Source: Porphyromonadaceae bacterium UBA7555 (GTDB lineage: Bacteria > Bacteroidota > Bacteroidia > Bacteroidales > Muribaculaceae). From it: a DNA stretch of 39,837 nucleotides. Below are positions 1-7,177 of the stretch, in pieces. The translations under genes and the position numbers were made by a program. The DNA is taken from the NCBI GenBank assembly GCA_002478045.1, contig DLLT01000034.1, positions 1 through 39,837 on the forward strand, given 5' to 3'. Numbering within the stretch: the stretch's first letter is position 1; the number at the start of each line of letters is the position of its first letter. The notes under the pieces are model-generated. The model was given only the letters and a program-made list of their open reading frames with translations. It was not told where the DNA came from and did not search any database.

Positions 1-45
1 CACTTGCCACTTGACTCTACAGAATGTTTTTTTTTACTGAAAATC

Positions 46-76
46 ATTGCGGTTACAGAAAAAAGTTGTAACTTTG
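46..76 (+). promoter_or_regulatory. rpsO promoter (Bacteroidetes type)
   Basis: A -7 box TAACTTTG lies at 69-76 and a partial -33 box ATTG at 46-49, separated by 19 bases. This matches the TTTG/TAnnTTTG promoter known for Bacteroides. Transcription should begin near 81-84, giving rpsO a leader of about 58 bases. Confidence 0.75.
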
Positions 77-140
77 CACCGCTTGTCCGCACGCGGACAT
101 ATTAAATAATTCAATATTAACGTATTAACACTTTCTAAGA

Positions 141-416
141 ATGCACTTAAGTTCTGACGAAAAAGTAGAGATCTTCGAGAAGTACGGTAAGGGTAAGACT
201 GATACCGGGTCTCCTGAGGCCCAGATAGCATTGTTCTCGGTTCGTATTGCTCATTTGACTAACCACCTTAAGTCAAATCACAAAGATCATACCACCGAAC
301 GCGCTCTTAAGATGCTGGTAGGTAAACGTCGTCGTCTGCTTGACTACCTCAAGCGCAAAGACATCACCCGCTACCGTGCCATCATCGCACAGAAAGAGCT
401 TGGTATCCGCAAGTAA
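141..416 (+). CDS. rpsO: 30S ribosomal protein S15
   Basis: This 91-residue protein has the normal length for S15, a primary 16S rRNA-binding protein of the small subunit that contacts the central domain and takes part in an intersubunit bridge. The core family segments are readable: GSPEAQIALFSVRI near residues 23-36, the LxxHLKxNxKD segment near 39-48 and a KRRRLLDYLK stretch near 62-71 that carries the rRNA-binding helices. The ATG start needs no adjustment. The gene stands alone, with its own promoter at 46-76 and a strong terminator at 464-507, so it is probably monocistronic. No coupling to pnp is visible here. Confidence 0.98.
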   Translation: MHLSSDEKVEIFEKYGKGKTDTGSPEAQIALFSVRIAHLTNHLKSNHKDHTTERALKMLVGKRRRLLDYLKRKDITRYRAIIAQKELGIRK

Positions 417-463
417 GGCAGCTGCGGCAAGTGCAGCCGCCTTCCGAGCTTAAAGACTACAAC

Positions 464-507
464 ATGGGGCTGCATCGCAAAGCGATGTGGCCTCATTGCT
501 TTTTTTT
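464..507 (+). terminator. rpsO intrinsic terminator
   Basis: A 15-bp stem (464-478 pairing with 482-496 or so, with three G-U pairs) closes over an AAA loop and is followed by a run of eight T at 500-507. This is a textbook rho-independent terminator after rpsO. Confidence 0.9.
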
Positions 508-523
508 GAGGTTTTAGGGGTTA

Positions 524-604
524 GACTTTAAGGACTTTAAGGTCAAGATGAATTGCGATGCGGCTGATTACACATTATTATATTATAGGAATTATATTAT
601 AGGA
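524..604. repeat. short tandem repeats before glycerate kinase
   Basis: The spacer between the rpsO terminator and the glycerate kinase holds two perfect tandem duplications. GACTTTAAG occurs at 524-532 and 533-541. A 14-bp unit, ATTATATTATAGGA, occurs at 577-590 and 591-604. The TATAGGANT parts resemble the TATAGnTnT units of the array at 23517-23588. No TAnnTTTG promoter was found in this spacer. Confidence 0.8.
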
Positions 605-625
605 TTAGTCATTTGATATTGTTTT

Positions 626-1579
626 ATGATTCTAATAGCACCGGACAAATTCAAGGGTACTATGAGTTCCGAGACTGCGACGCGTTGCATTGCCTCGGCA
701 TTGGCGTCTTACGGCTATAAAGTCATTGAATTCCCTATGGCGGACGGCGGTGAGGGCACGGCGGCTATACTTGCGCGTATGTATGATCTGCGCCCCGAGC
801 CGGATGTGCCGGAATGTTATGTCAAGGCCGACGGCACCATCGGCGCCATGGAGGCCGGCGTCCTCACTTACGGAGGTGCTCGATCGCGCGATGTCGTTAT
901 GGGCAAGGACTCAACGGAGCTTGGCGAGGCCTTACGACTTGTTATGGAGCGGTATCCGCAGATGCGCACGTTGTATCTCGGTATCGGCGGAACGGGTACG
1001 TGTGACGGCGGCGAGGGAATGTTTAGAGTTCTCAGCCAATACGAGCTGGAAGCGCGTGCGAGGCAGTGTCTTGTCGGGCTGTGCGATGTACGAGTGCCTT
1101 TGGTCGCTCCGGTGGGCGAGCCCTCGGCGCTGATGTTTGCGCCGCAGAAGGGTGCCTTGCCGGAGGATTTGCCGCTGCTGGCCGAGCGATTGCGTGAATG
1201 GCAGGAGCGATGGCCGGGGTGCAGTTCGGTATACGACGGCGCCGGCGGCGGCTTGGGTTTTGCTTTGGCTTCGGTGCTCGGAGCACGTTGTGTCGATGGA
1301 GCCGCATATCTTGCCAAGGCCATACGTTGGGATGATATAGACCTTGTTGTATCAGGCGAAGGCCGCATAGACGAGCAGACAGGACAGGGCAAGGTCGTGG
1401 ACACGCTTCGTCGCCTTGCCGCCGCTCATGGCGTGCCCTTCCTCGCATTTGGCGGCTGCGTAACTGTTGACGCGCCGTGGGCGGTGGATTGCAGCGGCTA
1501 TCCCGGCGATGCGCAAGGTCGGCTGCATGCCGCCGTGCAGGACAGCATAGACCGCATATCCCGTCTTGTCGGAGCGTGA
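626..1579 (+). CDS. glycerate kinase
   Basis: The protein (317 residues) phosphorylates glycerate with ATP and belongs to the GlxK/GarK glycerate kinase family. Its motifs appear in order: an N-terminal APDKFKGT, PMADGGEGT near residues 37-45, a GIGGTGTCDGG segment near 118-128 that corresponds to the family's GIGGSATNDGG, GAGGGLGF near 205-212, and VSGEGRIDEQT near 241-251. It is shorter than the usual 370-380 residues, with the loss apparently in the middle. The ATG at 626 directly precedes the conserved N-terminus. It has no operon partner, since the next gene has its own promoter at 1671. Whether it makes 2- or 3-phosphoglycerate cannot be decided here. Confidence 0.93.
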   Translation: MILIAPDKFKGTMSSETATRCIASALASYGYKVIEFPMADGGEGTAAILARMYDLRPEPDVPECYVKADGTIGAMEAGVLTYGGARSRDVVMGKDSTELGEALRLVMERYPQMRTLYLGIGGTGTCDGGEGMFRVLSQYELEARARQCLVGLCDVRVPLVAPVGEPSALMFAPQKGALPEDLPLLAERLREWQERWPGCSSVYDGAGGGLGFALASVLGARCVDGAAYLAKAIRWDDIDLVVSGEGRIDEQTGQGKVVDTLRRLAAAHGVPFLAFGGCVTVDAPWAVDCSGYPGDAQGRLHAAVQDSIDRISRLVGA

Positions 1580-1646
1580 GCCGATGACTTTTTGTTCGTG
1601 AAATACTTATAAAAAATGTTAATCTAGTCTTTCGCCGTGAGATTAT

Positions 1647-1678
1647 ACTGCATTATTCCAAAATAATAGTTAATTTTG
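1647..1678 (+). promoter_or_regulatory. promoter of the secreted-protein cassette
   Basis: The box TAATTTTG at 1671-1678 matches the Bacteroidetes -7 consensus. The -33 position (ACTG at 1647-1650, 20 bases upstream) is weak. The predicted start near 1683-1685 places a 6-bp hairpin (1683-1688 with 1693-1698) at the very 5' end of the RNA and leaves a leader of about 255 bases before the ATG at 1939. Confidence 0.65.
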
Positions 1679-1682
1679 CAGA

Positions 1683-1913
1683 GCACTCAGAGGAGTGTCT
1701 TGACATACAAATTTTTTTAAGAAGCGTTTTGCTTATCTTGTAAAAGAAAACCTGAGAAATTTTCTATATACGCAATTGATAACAAGACGGTTCTCACGCT
1801 ATAGCGTGGGCTGCTGTTTTCATATCTTGCGTACGGGTTTTCTCAGGACCTTCTTTTACGATATGACAAATCAGTCCACGTTTCTTTTATCTATCCACCG
1901 GTCGATAGGACTG
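1683..1913 (+). ncRNA. long structured leader or small RNA, class unknown
   Basis: This gene-free stretch folds into several nested helices, read by eye. H1 pairs 1683-1688 with 1693-1698. A small hairpin pairs 1722-1725 with 1731-1734. The main element pairs 1740-1748 with 1851-1859 (9 bp), 1751-1759 with 1839-1847 (9 bp), and 1769-1775 with 1827-1833 (7 bp). It is capped by 1793-1799 with 1804-1810 around a TATA loop. A last hairpin near the start codon pairs 1872-1876 with 1909-1913 and 1891-1895 with 1904-1908. No poly-T tract follows the main element. It could be a cis-regulatory leader of the secreted proteins or a separate RNA of about 180 bases; 6S RNA has a similar size and long-hairpin layout, but I cannot assign it. 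Confidence 0.6.
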
Positions 1914-1938
1914 TTAGACCATGAAATACGAAATGCGT

Positions 1939-2286
1939 ATGAAAAAATTTATTAGTCTTTTAGGAGCCTGCTGCTTAGCACTATGTGCAGTTGCTTCGGA
2001 ATCACCGGCTCCTTCCGCATCTGAAACACAGTCTGTTTCTCAAGCAAGTGCCACAATCAACTATAGCGGACCAGCCTATTCTGCTGCTAATGATGGCCTA
2101 ATACCACATGCTGCATCCACAGTTCAAGTTAAATGGACTACGGACGGGTGTTCTGTGGATGGTAAAGATGGATACCGCGTGTTCAAGGTCTCTGGTGGGA
2201 CATTTAGCATGATGATTAACGGCAAACAAAAAGAAATGACCCACTATGTGAATTACGGTGGAGAACGCTATTTCTTTCAATATTAA
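1939..2286 (+). CDS. small secreted protein, unknown function
   Basis: I do not recognise this protein. From the ATG at 1939 it has 115 residues: a positive MKK, a hydrophobic segment to about residue 19 and likely cleavage after an Ala near 18-20, so it should be exported to the periplasm or beyond. An upstream in-frame ATG at 1921 would add six residues and spoil the compact signal peptide, so I prefer 1939. The mature part begins with a Ser/Ala/Pro-rich stretch, then a small domain rich in Gly, Tyr and Val ending in a YFFQY tail. It has a single cysteine (TDGCSVDG) after the signal. The gene is poorer in GC than the glycerate kinase upstream. It lies behind the structured leader and just before the hairpin at 2287-2362. 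Confidence 0.7.
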   Translation: MKKFISLLGACCLALCAVASESPAPSASETQSVSQASATINYSGPAYSAANDGLIPHAASTVQVKWTTDGCSVDGKDGYRVFKVSGGTFSMMINGKQKEMTHYVNYGGERYFFQY

Positions 2287-2362
2287 TAGATAGCACGTTT
2301 AGAGAAAAGATTAGGTATAATACGATTATTCGTTTAGCTTAGTCTTTTCTCTGAACTATCTA
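2287..2362 (+). repeat. long hairpin between the two secreted-protein genes
   Basis: The stem starts right after the stop codon at 2286. 2287-2293 (TAGATAG) pairs with 2356-2362. After a 4-base bulge, 2298-2313 pairs with 2340-2355 with a few G-U pairs. Inside the loop, ATAAT/ATTAT can form a small second hairpin. The total is about 23 bp of stem with no T-tract after it. A terminator is therefore unlikely; an RNA-processing or translation-control element between the genes fits better. Confidence 0.7.
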
Positions 2363-2382
2363 AGAAAGGGTTATTATTGCTT

Positions 2383-2868
2383 ATGAAAAAGTTTTTGCTC
2401 TTAATCGTCTTGCTGTTTTCTGTCGGATTTGCATTTGGACAAACATCGAATGTCCAAGTGCAAGTTAATAATGTAGGACAAGGAAATACAACGCAGGACT
2501 ATAAAATAAATGGTGTGTCAAAATCGAAAGATATAGGAGGAGTGGACATCACGGCAACGCAGGTCGATATAACTAAAAGCACTGACAGAAATATGTCCGG
2601 TGTTGAGCTTTTTAAAGCTATTAGTGGTGTTACGTTAACTAACTACAACTCACGAGCAGTAACTGTAATACTTCGACTGGTTTATCAAACGAATGAGGGC
2701 TTTTATGCCTATCCAAGGCGCAGCATAACCGAAGAGCGAACGATGACTGTGGTTATTCCGTCAGGGAAAAGCCCGAACCATAGCAAGTTTATATCTTTGC
2801 CCCCGACGGGAGAAAACTATCCGCGGGATATCGTATCAGTAGATATGATTGTAAGACCGGTTCAATAA
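2383..2868 (+). CDS. secreted protein, unknown function
   Basis: I do not recognise the family. From the ATG at 2383 the protein has 161 residues. The two codons before it are a TTG and a CTT and give no better start. A typical signal peptide (MKKFLLLIVLLFSVGFAFG, cleavage before Gln about residue 20) sends it across the inner membrane. The mature part is rich in Val, Thr and Asn, predicts beta strands, has no cysteine, and contains one Tyr/Arg-rich region (FYAYPRRS) in its second half. It looks like a single beta-sandwich domain of about 140 residues. It is probably transcribed with the preceding secreted protein, separated from it only by the hairpin at 2287-2362, and ends before the terminator at 2930-2969. 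The low GC suggests acquisition. Confidence 0.75.
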   Translation: MKKFLLLIVLLFSVGFAFGQTSNVQVQVNNVGQGNTTQDYKINGVSKSKDIGGVDITATQVDITKSTDRNMSGVELFKAISGVTLTNYNSRAVTVILRLVYQTNEGFYAYPRRSITEERTMTVVIPSGKSPNHSKFISLPPTGENYPRDIVSVDMIVRPVQ

Positions 2869-2929
2869 TGGATTGCTAAAACAATCTTTTGATTGGATTT
2901 GGCGACAGAAACAAGGGCTATCTATGTAA

Positions 2930-2969
2930 CGAGCGAGCCGTGCGGGGTTGACCCCGCACGGCTCGCTCG
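2930..2969. terminator. bidirectional hairpin between convergent genes
   Basis: An 18-bp perfect inverted repeat (2930-2947 with 2952-2969) encloses a TTGA loop. It is very GC-rich within an AT-rich spacer. It sits between the convergent secreted-protein gene (+) and the nuclease gene (-), so it can stop both; T-tracts are weak (GTTTGT on +). Confidence 0.8.
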
Positions 2970-2989
2970 GTTTGTATGGCTTGGTATGG

Positions 2990-5900
2990 TTATCTGAGGA
3001 CGAGGCGGCGGGCGGTTTCGCCTACGGCGACGATGTAGATGCCGGCAGCGGGTATCGTGAAGGTCCGGCAGCCTTGGACGGGCTCGGCATTTACGAGGAT
3101 GGTGCCGTCAATGGCGTAGATGCTGACGGGCGTTTCGGCGTCGGTCACGACTTGGACGCCGCCGGATACGGGGGTGATGGATATGCCCGACTGCCGGATG
3201 TCGTTGGCTGCGGAAACCGATGAATAGGCCTTGATTTCGATGTTGTCAAGGAGCATACGGGCGCCGGCGGTTTGTGAAATGCGTATTTTCATCGGGCTGG
3301 AAATCGTTTTCTCTGCCGTGAAGCACGTGTAATCTACCGAGGTGATGTCGAATGTTCCTATTGTAATCCAGGTGTCGTCTTCGGTGGAGTATTGTACCTC
3401 CACGATGGCGTCTTTCTCGCTTGAGTTCCATTTGCGGGCATAGAATGATACGCGGCTCAGGCCTCCTTGGGTAAGCGAGGCTTGCTCAATCGAGCTGTCG
3501 GCGGTCTTGCCGAAGCGCAGGCAGTACTTGCCTTCGTAGGAGGTGTCCGTGCTCCATATTCCGGCATCGTGGAGGTCCCATGTCGCGGCGCTGCCTTCGT
3601 AAGACTTGTCGTTATAGTTGGCGACGTTTGTCTGCTCTTTCTCGAAATCTTCGATGAGGGCGTCGGCTGTTGCCGTGCCTTGGATGGTGATGGCATCGTT
3701 GAAGTATTTGCCGGAGGTAACTTTGAGAGATGTCAGGTATTCGCCCGGAGTGGTTGCTCCGAGTCTTACGTAGACGGACTCGGCTGTACGTGGCGCGGTG
3801 ACTGTGCTGTTCCAGTCAGCGCCGTTGATACTTACTTCAAATGGGGCTGTGACCGTAAAGGTGATGTCATCGGTGAGGTTCGCGCCTTCGCAGAGGATTT
3901 CCACGACGTCGGAGGGTGTCATCGCCTTAGTCGTCAATGACATTTCCGTCGGGTCGTAGACGAAGAATATTGACGGCTGCGCTTCGAGCGTCGTGACGGT
4001 TACAATATTGCTTTGCGTTGTCTGAGAGGTTAGGCTGTATGTATATTTGGTGCCGGCGTCAAGGCCCGAGACTTCGTAGGTAAGAGCATCTGCGTCCACG
4101 TATACCGGGAAGCCTTCGATAGAACCGTTGGCGTCGGCAACATCAAGGCGATATGTGCCGTCGGCGAATGCATCGCCGACGTCTACCCAGCGTGCGACAA
4201 ATGTATTATCGGTCACATCCTCGGCCGGGGCGGCGGGCAGTCCGTCCAGAGTCTCACTTGTGAGTGTGATATTGCTTACGGCATTACCATCTGTCAGTAT
4301 CAGCTTGCCGGTGTAATTGGCGGCAACCATGGGGCTGAACACTATGCGTACGCGTATTCCGGTGTCTGTGTCATCGCCGTTTTCCGTAGTTTCGGCCATG
4401 GGCGTTGCAAGTGCTTGGCTGTCTGCAGTGTCTGTGCTCTTGATGACTTCGGCGGACTCAAAACCCTCGCCTTCGACCGATGCGGTGATATTGCTGTCGA
4501 GCCCGGTGCCTTTGATTTTTAGGATTTTTTCGTTTGTAGACCCGGTTGCGGTTGTTCCGAACGAGATAGTGCTACCATCAGCCGGGTAGCTGAATGTTGC
4601 GGTGGCTGATGCGGCTCCTTCGGTCCAGGCCGAGGTCTTTTTGGCGCCCCAGATGTAGTCGGCGAGCTCGGGGTGGTCGATGAACGGATTGCGATTTTTC
4701 TGCTTGGCGTATACGGCCTCGTTGCGGTCTATCTCCTTTTGGCTTACCGGGTCAAGAGAATTCCAGTTGAGCAGCATTGTCACGGCCCAGGAAGTGAATC
4801 CGGGGTACTTACTGCCGTCAAGCATTTCGGATGACCAATTGGGTATTTTATCATTGTATGCCGTCACCATATAGAAATAAGTACGGGCAAAATCGCCTTT
4901 ATACTCATCATCCGGTTCCCATACAGTGCCGGTGTATCCCGAGACGGTGGACTTGCCGAGTTTGCCGAGCGGCTTTACGTTTCCCGACGAAGCGACGTAA
5001 GTTCCGCCGCTACATTCGCCGAATGGATAGTTTGAGCGCTGGTTGTTGACGTAGCCGTCTGTTGGGTATATATGGAAAAGGTCGGTATACATCGGCGTTG
5101 CGTCTTTGAACCAGCTTTTAGGGAAGGAGTGTTCGCGGTTGTAGCAGTCTCCAATCTTGGTGTAGGTGCCGCATTGATTGGTGCTGTACGTGAATTCCTT
5201 GGTGGAATACATGTCCCAAATTTTGCCATTGTCCTTTGTATCGGTATCTTTGAACGCCGACCAGAGGCCGGAGTAGCTGATGGCTGTATGTGACGAAATC
5301 TTCGAGCACAGGGCGGTGAGGAGCGTGGCGCCGTACTTGTCGGCGCACGTCGAATAATATCCTGAGGGAATATTGTCGGAGGTTGCGCCGCCCGAGGACG
5401 AGCCGTCTGAAGATGTGCCCGGGTCGGTGCTTGGGGTGTCAGATGCCGCTTTGGCCGTCAGTGAGACAGTGCGCGTTAGTGTTCCGGAAGCGAGTTTGAG
5501 AGTGCCGTTGAATGTCCCGGCGCTTGCACTCTTGAAGTTTACCTGTAATTTTGCGCCGGTGGTTGAGTTGACTTTTGCTGCGGACAGAGTGGTAGCTCCG
5601 GCCGAGAAGCCTGTGCCTGACACCGCGATGGTGGTCGCCCCGGTGAAGCCTATGCCTTTGACCACGACTGTGGTTGTCAGGGTTTTATTTAAGGATACGG
5701 AGCCTAAATCTATGGTCGAGCCGCTCGTAGGGGATATGTAGCCGGCCGCATCGGTGCTTGTTGACCCGCTAACGATCGCTTTGAGCGTGACTTTGGTCGT
5801 GGCGTTGCCGTTTGTCAATTTCAGTGTCCCGGTGTAAGAACCTCCGTTCGAGCCCTTGAAGTATAATTGTACGATTGCGCCGGCAGAGGAATTCACCTTA

Positions 5901-6919
5901 GCGGCGCTTAGGCTTGTCGCCCCGGCCGTAAAGCCTGAGCCGGAAACGCTCACGGTGGTTGCGCCGGTGAACCCGGAGCCTTTGACCACTACGGACTGTT
6001 GTGCGGTGGTATTTGCTGCGACGGAACCGAAGTCAATTATCGAGCCGTTTGTCGGGGACGTGAACACGGCGTCTGTGGATGTCGATGACCCGGACACTGT
6101 GGCTTTGAGCGTAACATTTATGGTCGTACTACCATTTGTAATGGTGAGTTTTCCGGTGTATGTGCCTCCGTTTGCGCCTTTGAAATTTGCCTGGACTATT
6201 GCGCCGGAAGCTGAGTTGACTTTTGCAGCGCTAAGGCTTGACGTATTGACGGAAAACCCCATGCCCGATACTGTGACTGTCGTGGCCGAGGTAATTCCCG
6301 AGCCTTTCACGATTATAGACTGCTGAACGGTGGTGTTGGCAGTGCAGTTGCCGAAATTGACGGTCGAACCATTCACCGGGGAGCTGAACGAGGCGGATGT
6401 AGACTCAGTGTAGTCGGTGATGCTTATATTGTCTATCAATGCTCGCTTTCCGGCTGTCTGTTGTAAGCGTATGCGTATGTTCTCGGCCTTGTTTACGTTG
6501 TACGAATACTTTGTGTATGTAGTTGTGCTGAGACTCGCTGTTCCGGCCGTGGCCCACGTAGAGCCGTTGTCGGTTGAGTATTGCACCTCGATGGTGGCAG
6601 TGCCGTCTCCGGTAGACCATGTACGCCCGTAGAAGGATATGGAAGATGCCCCGTCAGCCTTGTCTTCGGCCATAGAGGCAGAACTGGTGGAATTAGAACC
6701 TAATCTCAGTGAGCGTGTACCCTGATACGAGTTGGTCGCATCGGTGTAGACTCCCGCGTTGGACAGGGTCCAATTGCAGGCGTCTCCCTTGACGGATGTC
6801 GCTGTATATGACCCAGTCTGATAGGCTTCAAAGCCCTCGTAGAATGCTGTGGCATTGGCTGTTGTGCTTGATATGGCCAAGGCGTATGCCGTGAGTGAAA
6901 GTAGAATGCGTCTAAGCAT
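2990..6919 (-). CDS. modular secreted endonuclease I with T9SS-type C-terminus
   Basis: A 1309-residue secreted nuclease. After a signal peptide (1-23), a beta-sandwich module (25-170) is followed by three related repeats of about 105 residues (about 177-280, 286-390 and 394-492), a Ser/Gly/Thr-rich linker (493-515) and an endonuclease I domain (about 516-760). This domain has the His-Me finger signature NREHSFP (His597) and the VNNQRSNYPFG segment (625-634). A degenerate fourth repeat (775-890), an FnIII-like module (895-978), another Ig-like module (980-1083) and a second copy of the N-terminal module (1088-1232) follow. The last 65 residues resemble a type IX sorting domain, with a GIYIV motif and a final RRLVLR. 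Such enzymes degrade extracellular DNA for nutrition or biofilm release. The start ATG at 6919 directly precedes the signal peptide. It is an isolated gene. Confidence 0.9.
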   Translation of the reverse strand: MLRRILLSLTAYALAISSTTANATAFYEGFEAYQTGSYTATSVKGDACNWTLSNAGVYTDATNSYQGTRSLRLGSNSTSSASMAEDKADGASSISFYGRTWSTGDGTATIEVQYSTDNGSTWATAGTASLSTTTYTKYSYNVNKAENIRIRLQQTAGKRALIDNISITDYTESTSASFSSPVNGSTVNFGNCTANTTVQQSIIVKGSGITSATTVTVSGMGFSVNTSSLSAAKVNSASGAIVQANFKGANGGTYTGKLTITNGSTTINVTLKATVSGSSTSTDAVFTSPTNGSIIDFGSVAANTTAQQSVVVKGSGFTGATTVSVSGSGFTAGATSLSAAKVNSSAGAIVQLYFKGSNGGSYTGTLKLTNGNATTKVTLKAIVSGSTSTDAAGYISPTSGSTIDLGSVSLNKTLTTTVVVKGIGFTGATTIAVSGTGFSAGATTLSAAKVNSTTGAKLQVNFKSASAGTFNGTLKLASGTLTRTVSLTAKAASDTPSTDPGTSSDGSSSGGATSDNIPSGYYSTCADKYGATLLTALCSKISSHTAISYSGLWSAFKDTDTKDNGKIWDMYSTKEFTYSTNQCGTYTKIGDCYNREHSFPKSWFKDATPMYTDLFHIYPTDGYVNNQRSNYPFGECSGGTYVASSGNVKPLGKLGKSTVSGYTGTVWEPDDEYKGDFARTYFYMVTAYNDKIPNWSSEMLDGSKYPGFTSWAVTMLLNWNSLDPVSQKEIDRNEAVYAKQKNRNPFIDHPELADYIWGAKKTSAWTEGAASATATFSYPADGSTISFGTTATGSTNEKILKIKGTGLDSNITASVEGEGFESAEVIKSTDTADSQALATPMAETTENGDDTDTGIRVRIVFSPMVAANYTGKLILTDGNAVSNITLTSETLDGLPAAPAEDVTDNTFVARWVDVGDAFADGTYRLDVADANGSIEGFPVYVDADALTYEVSGLDAGTKYTYSLTSQTTQSNIVTVTTLEAQPSIFFVYDPTEMSLTTKAMTPSDVVEILCEGANLTDDITFTVTAPFEVSINGADWNSTVTAPRTAESVYVRLGATTPGEYLTSLKVTSGKYFNDAITIQGTATADALIEDFEKEQTNVANYNDKSYEGSAATWDLHDAGIWSTDTSYEGKYCLRFGKTADSSIEQASLTQGGLSRVSFYARKWNSSEKDAIVEVQYSTEDDTWITIGTFDITSVDYTCFTAEKTISSPMKIRISQTAGARMLLDNIEIKAYSSVSAANDIRQSGISITPVSGGVQVVTDAETPVSIYAIDGTILVNAEPVQGCRTFTIPAAGIYIVAVGETARRLVLR

Positions 6920-7090
6920 AATCTGGATAGTCGGGCGCTGTTTGACCCGGTTAATAGGTTTATATTAATGTTTTTCTGATAAAATCGGGTGTAAATTTAT
7001 AACATTTTGCGCGAATATAAAAGAAATACTTCATAGAATTAACGGGAAATGTTTATTTTAACATTTGAAAACAAAAGTCGTAAGTCGTTA

Positions 7091-7153
7091 TTATAGTCAT
7101 CGGGGCAAATTGCAACAGCCGTAAAGTGTTACAATTTGCCCCGATGACTATAA
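7091..7153. terminator. 22-bp perfect inverted repeat after the calcium ATPase
   Basis: 7091-7112 and 7132-7153 are exact reverse complements. After one mismatch, 7114-7117 pair with 7127-7130, so the stem reaches about 26 bp with a small loop. It lies 25 bases past the stop of the minus-strand ATPase and upstream of the minus-strand nuclease. Position suggests a terminator for the ATPase, although no T-run follows on the minus strand. Confidence 0.7.
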
Positions 7154-7177
7154 GGGGAAAGTAAGCTATTTTTTCGA

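Noticed and set aside
1740..1859. Inverted repeat as the ends of an insertion element
   Set aside because: The two arms enclose only about 80 bases with further nested pairing, no transposase and no target duplication, so an RNA structure fits better.
3467..3940. Plus-strand open frames within the nuclease gene
   Set aside because: They are antisense to the repeated modules and are rich in Ala, Val and Gly only because of the codon use of the real gene.
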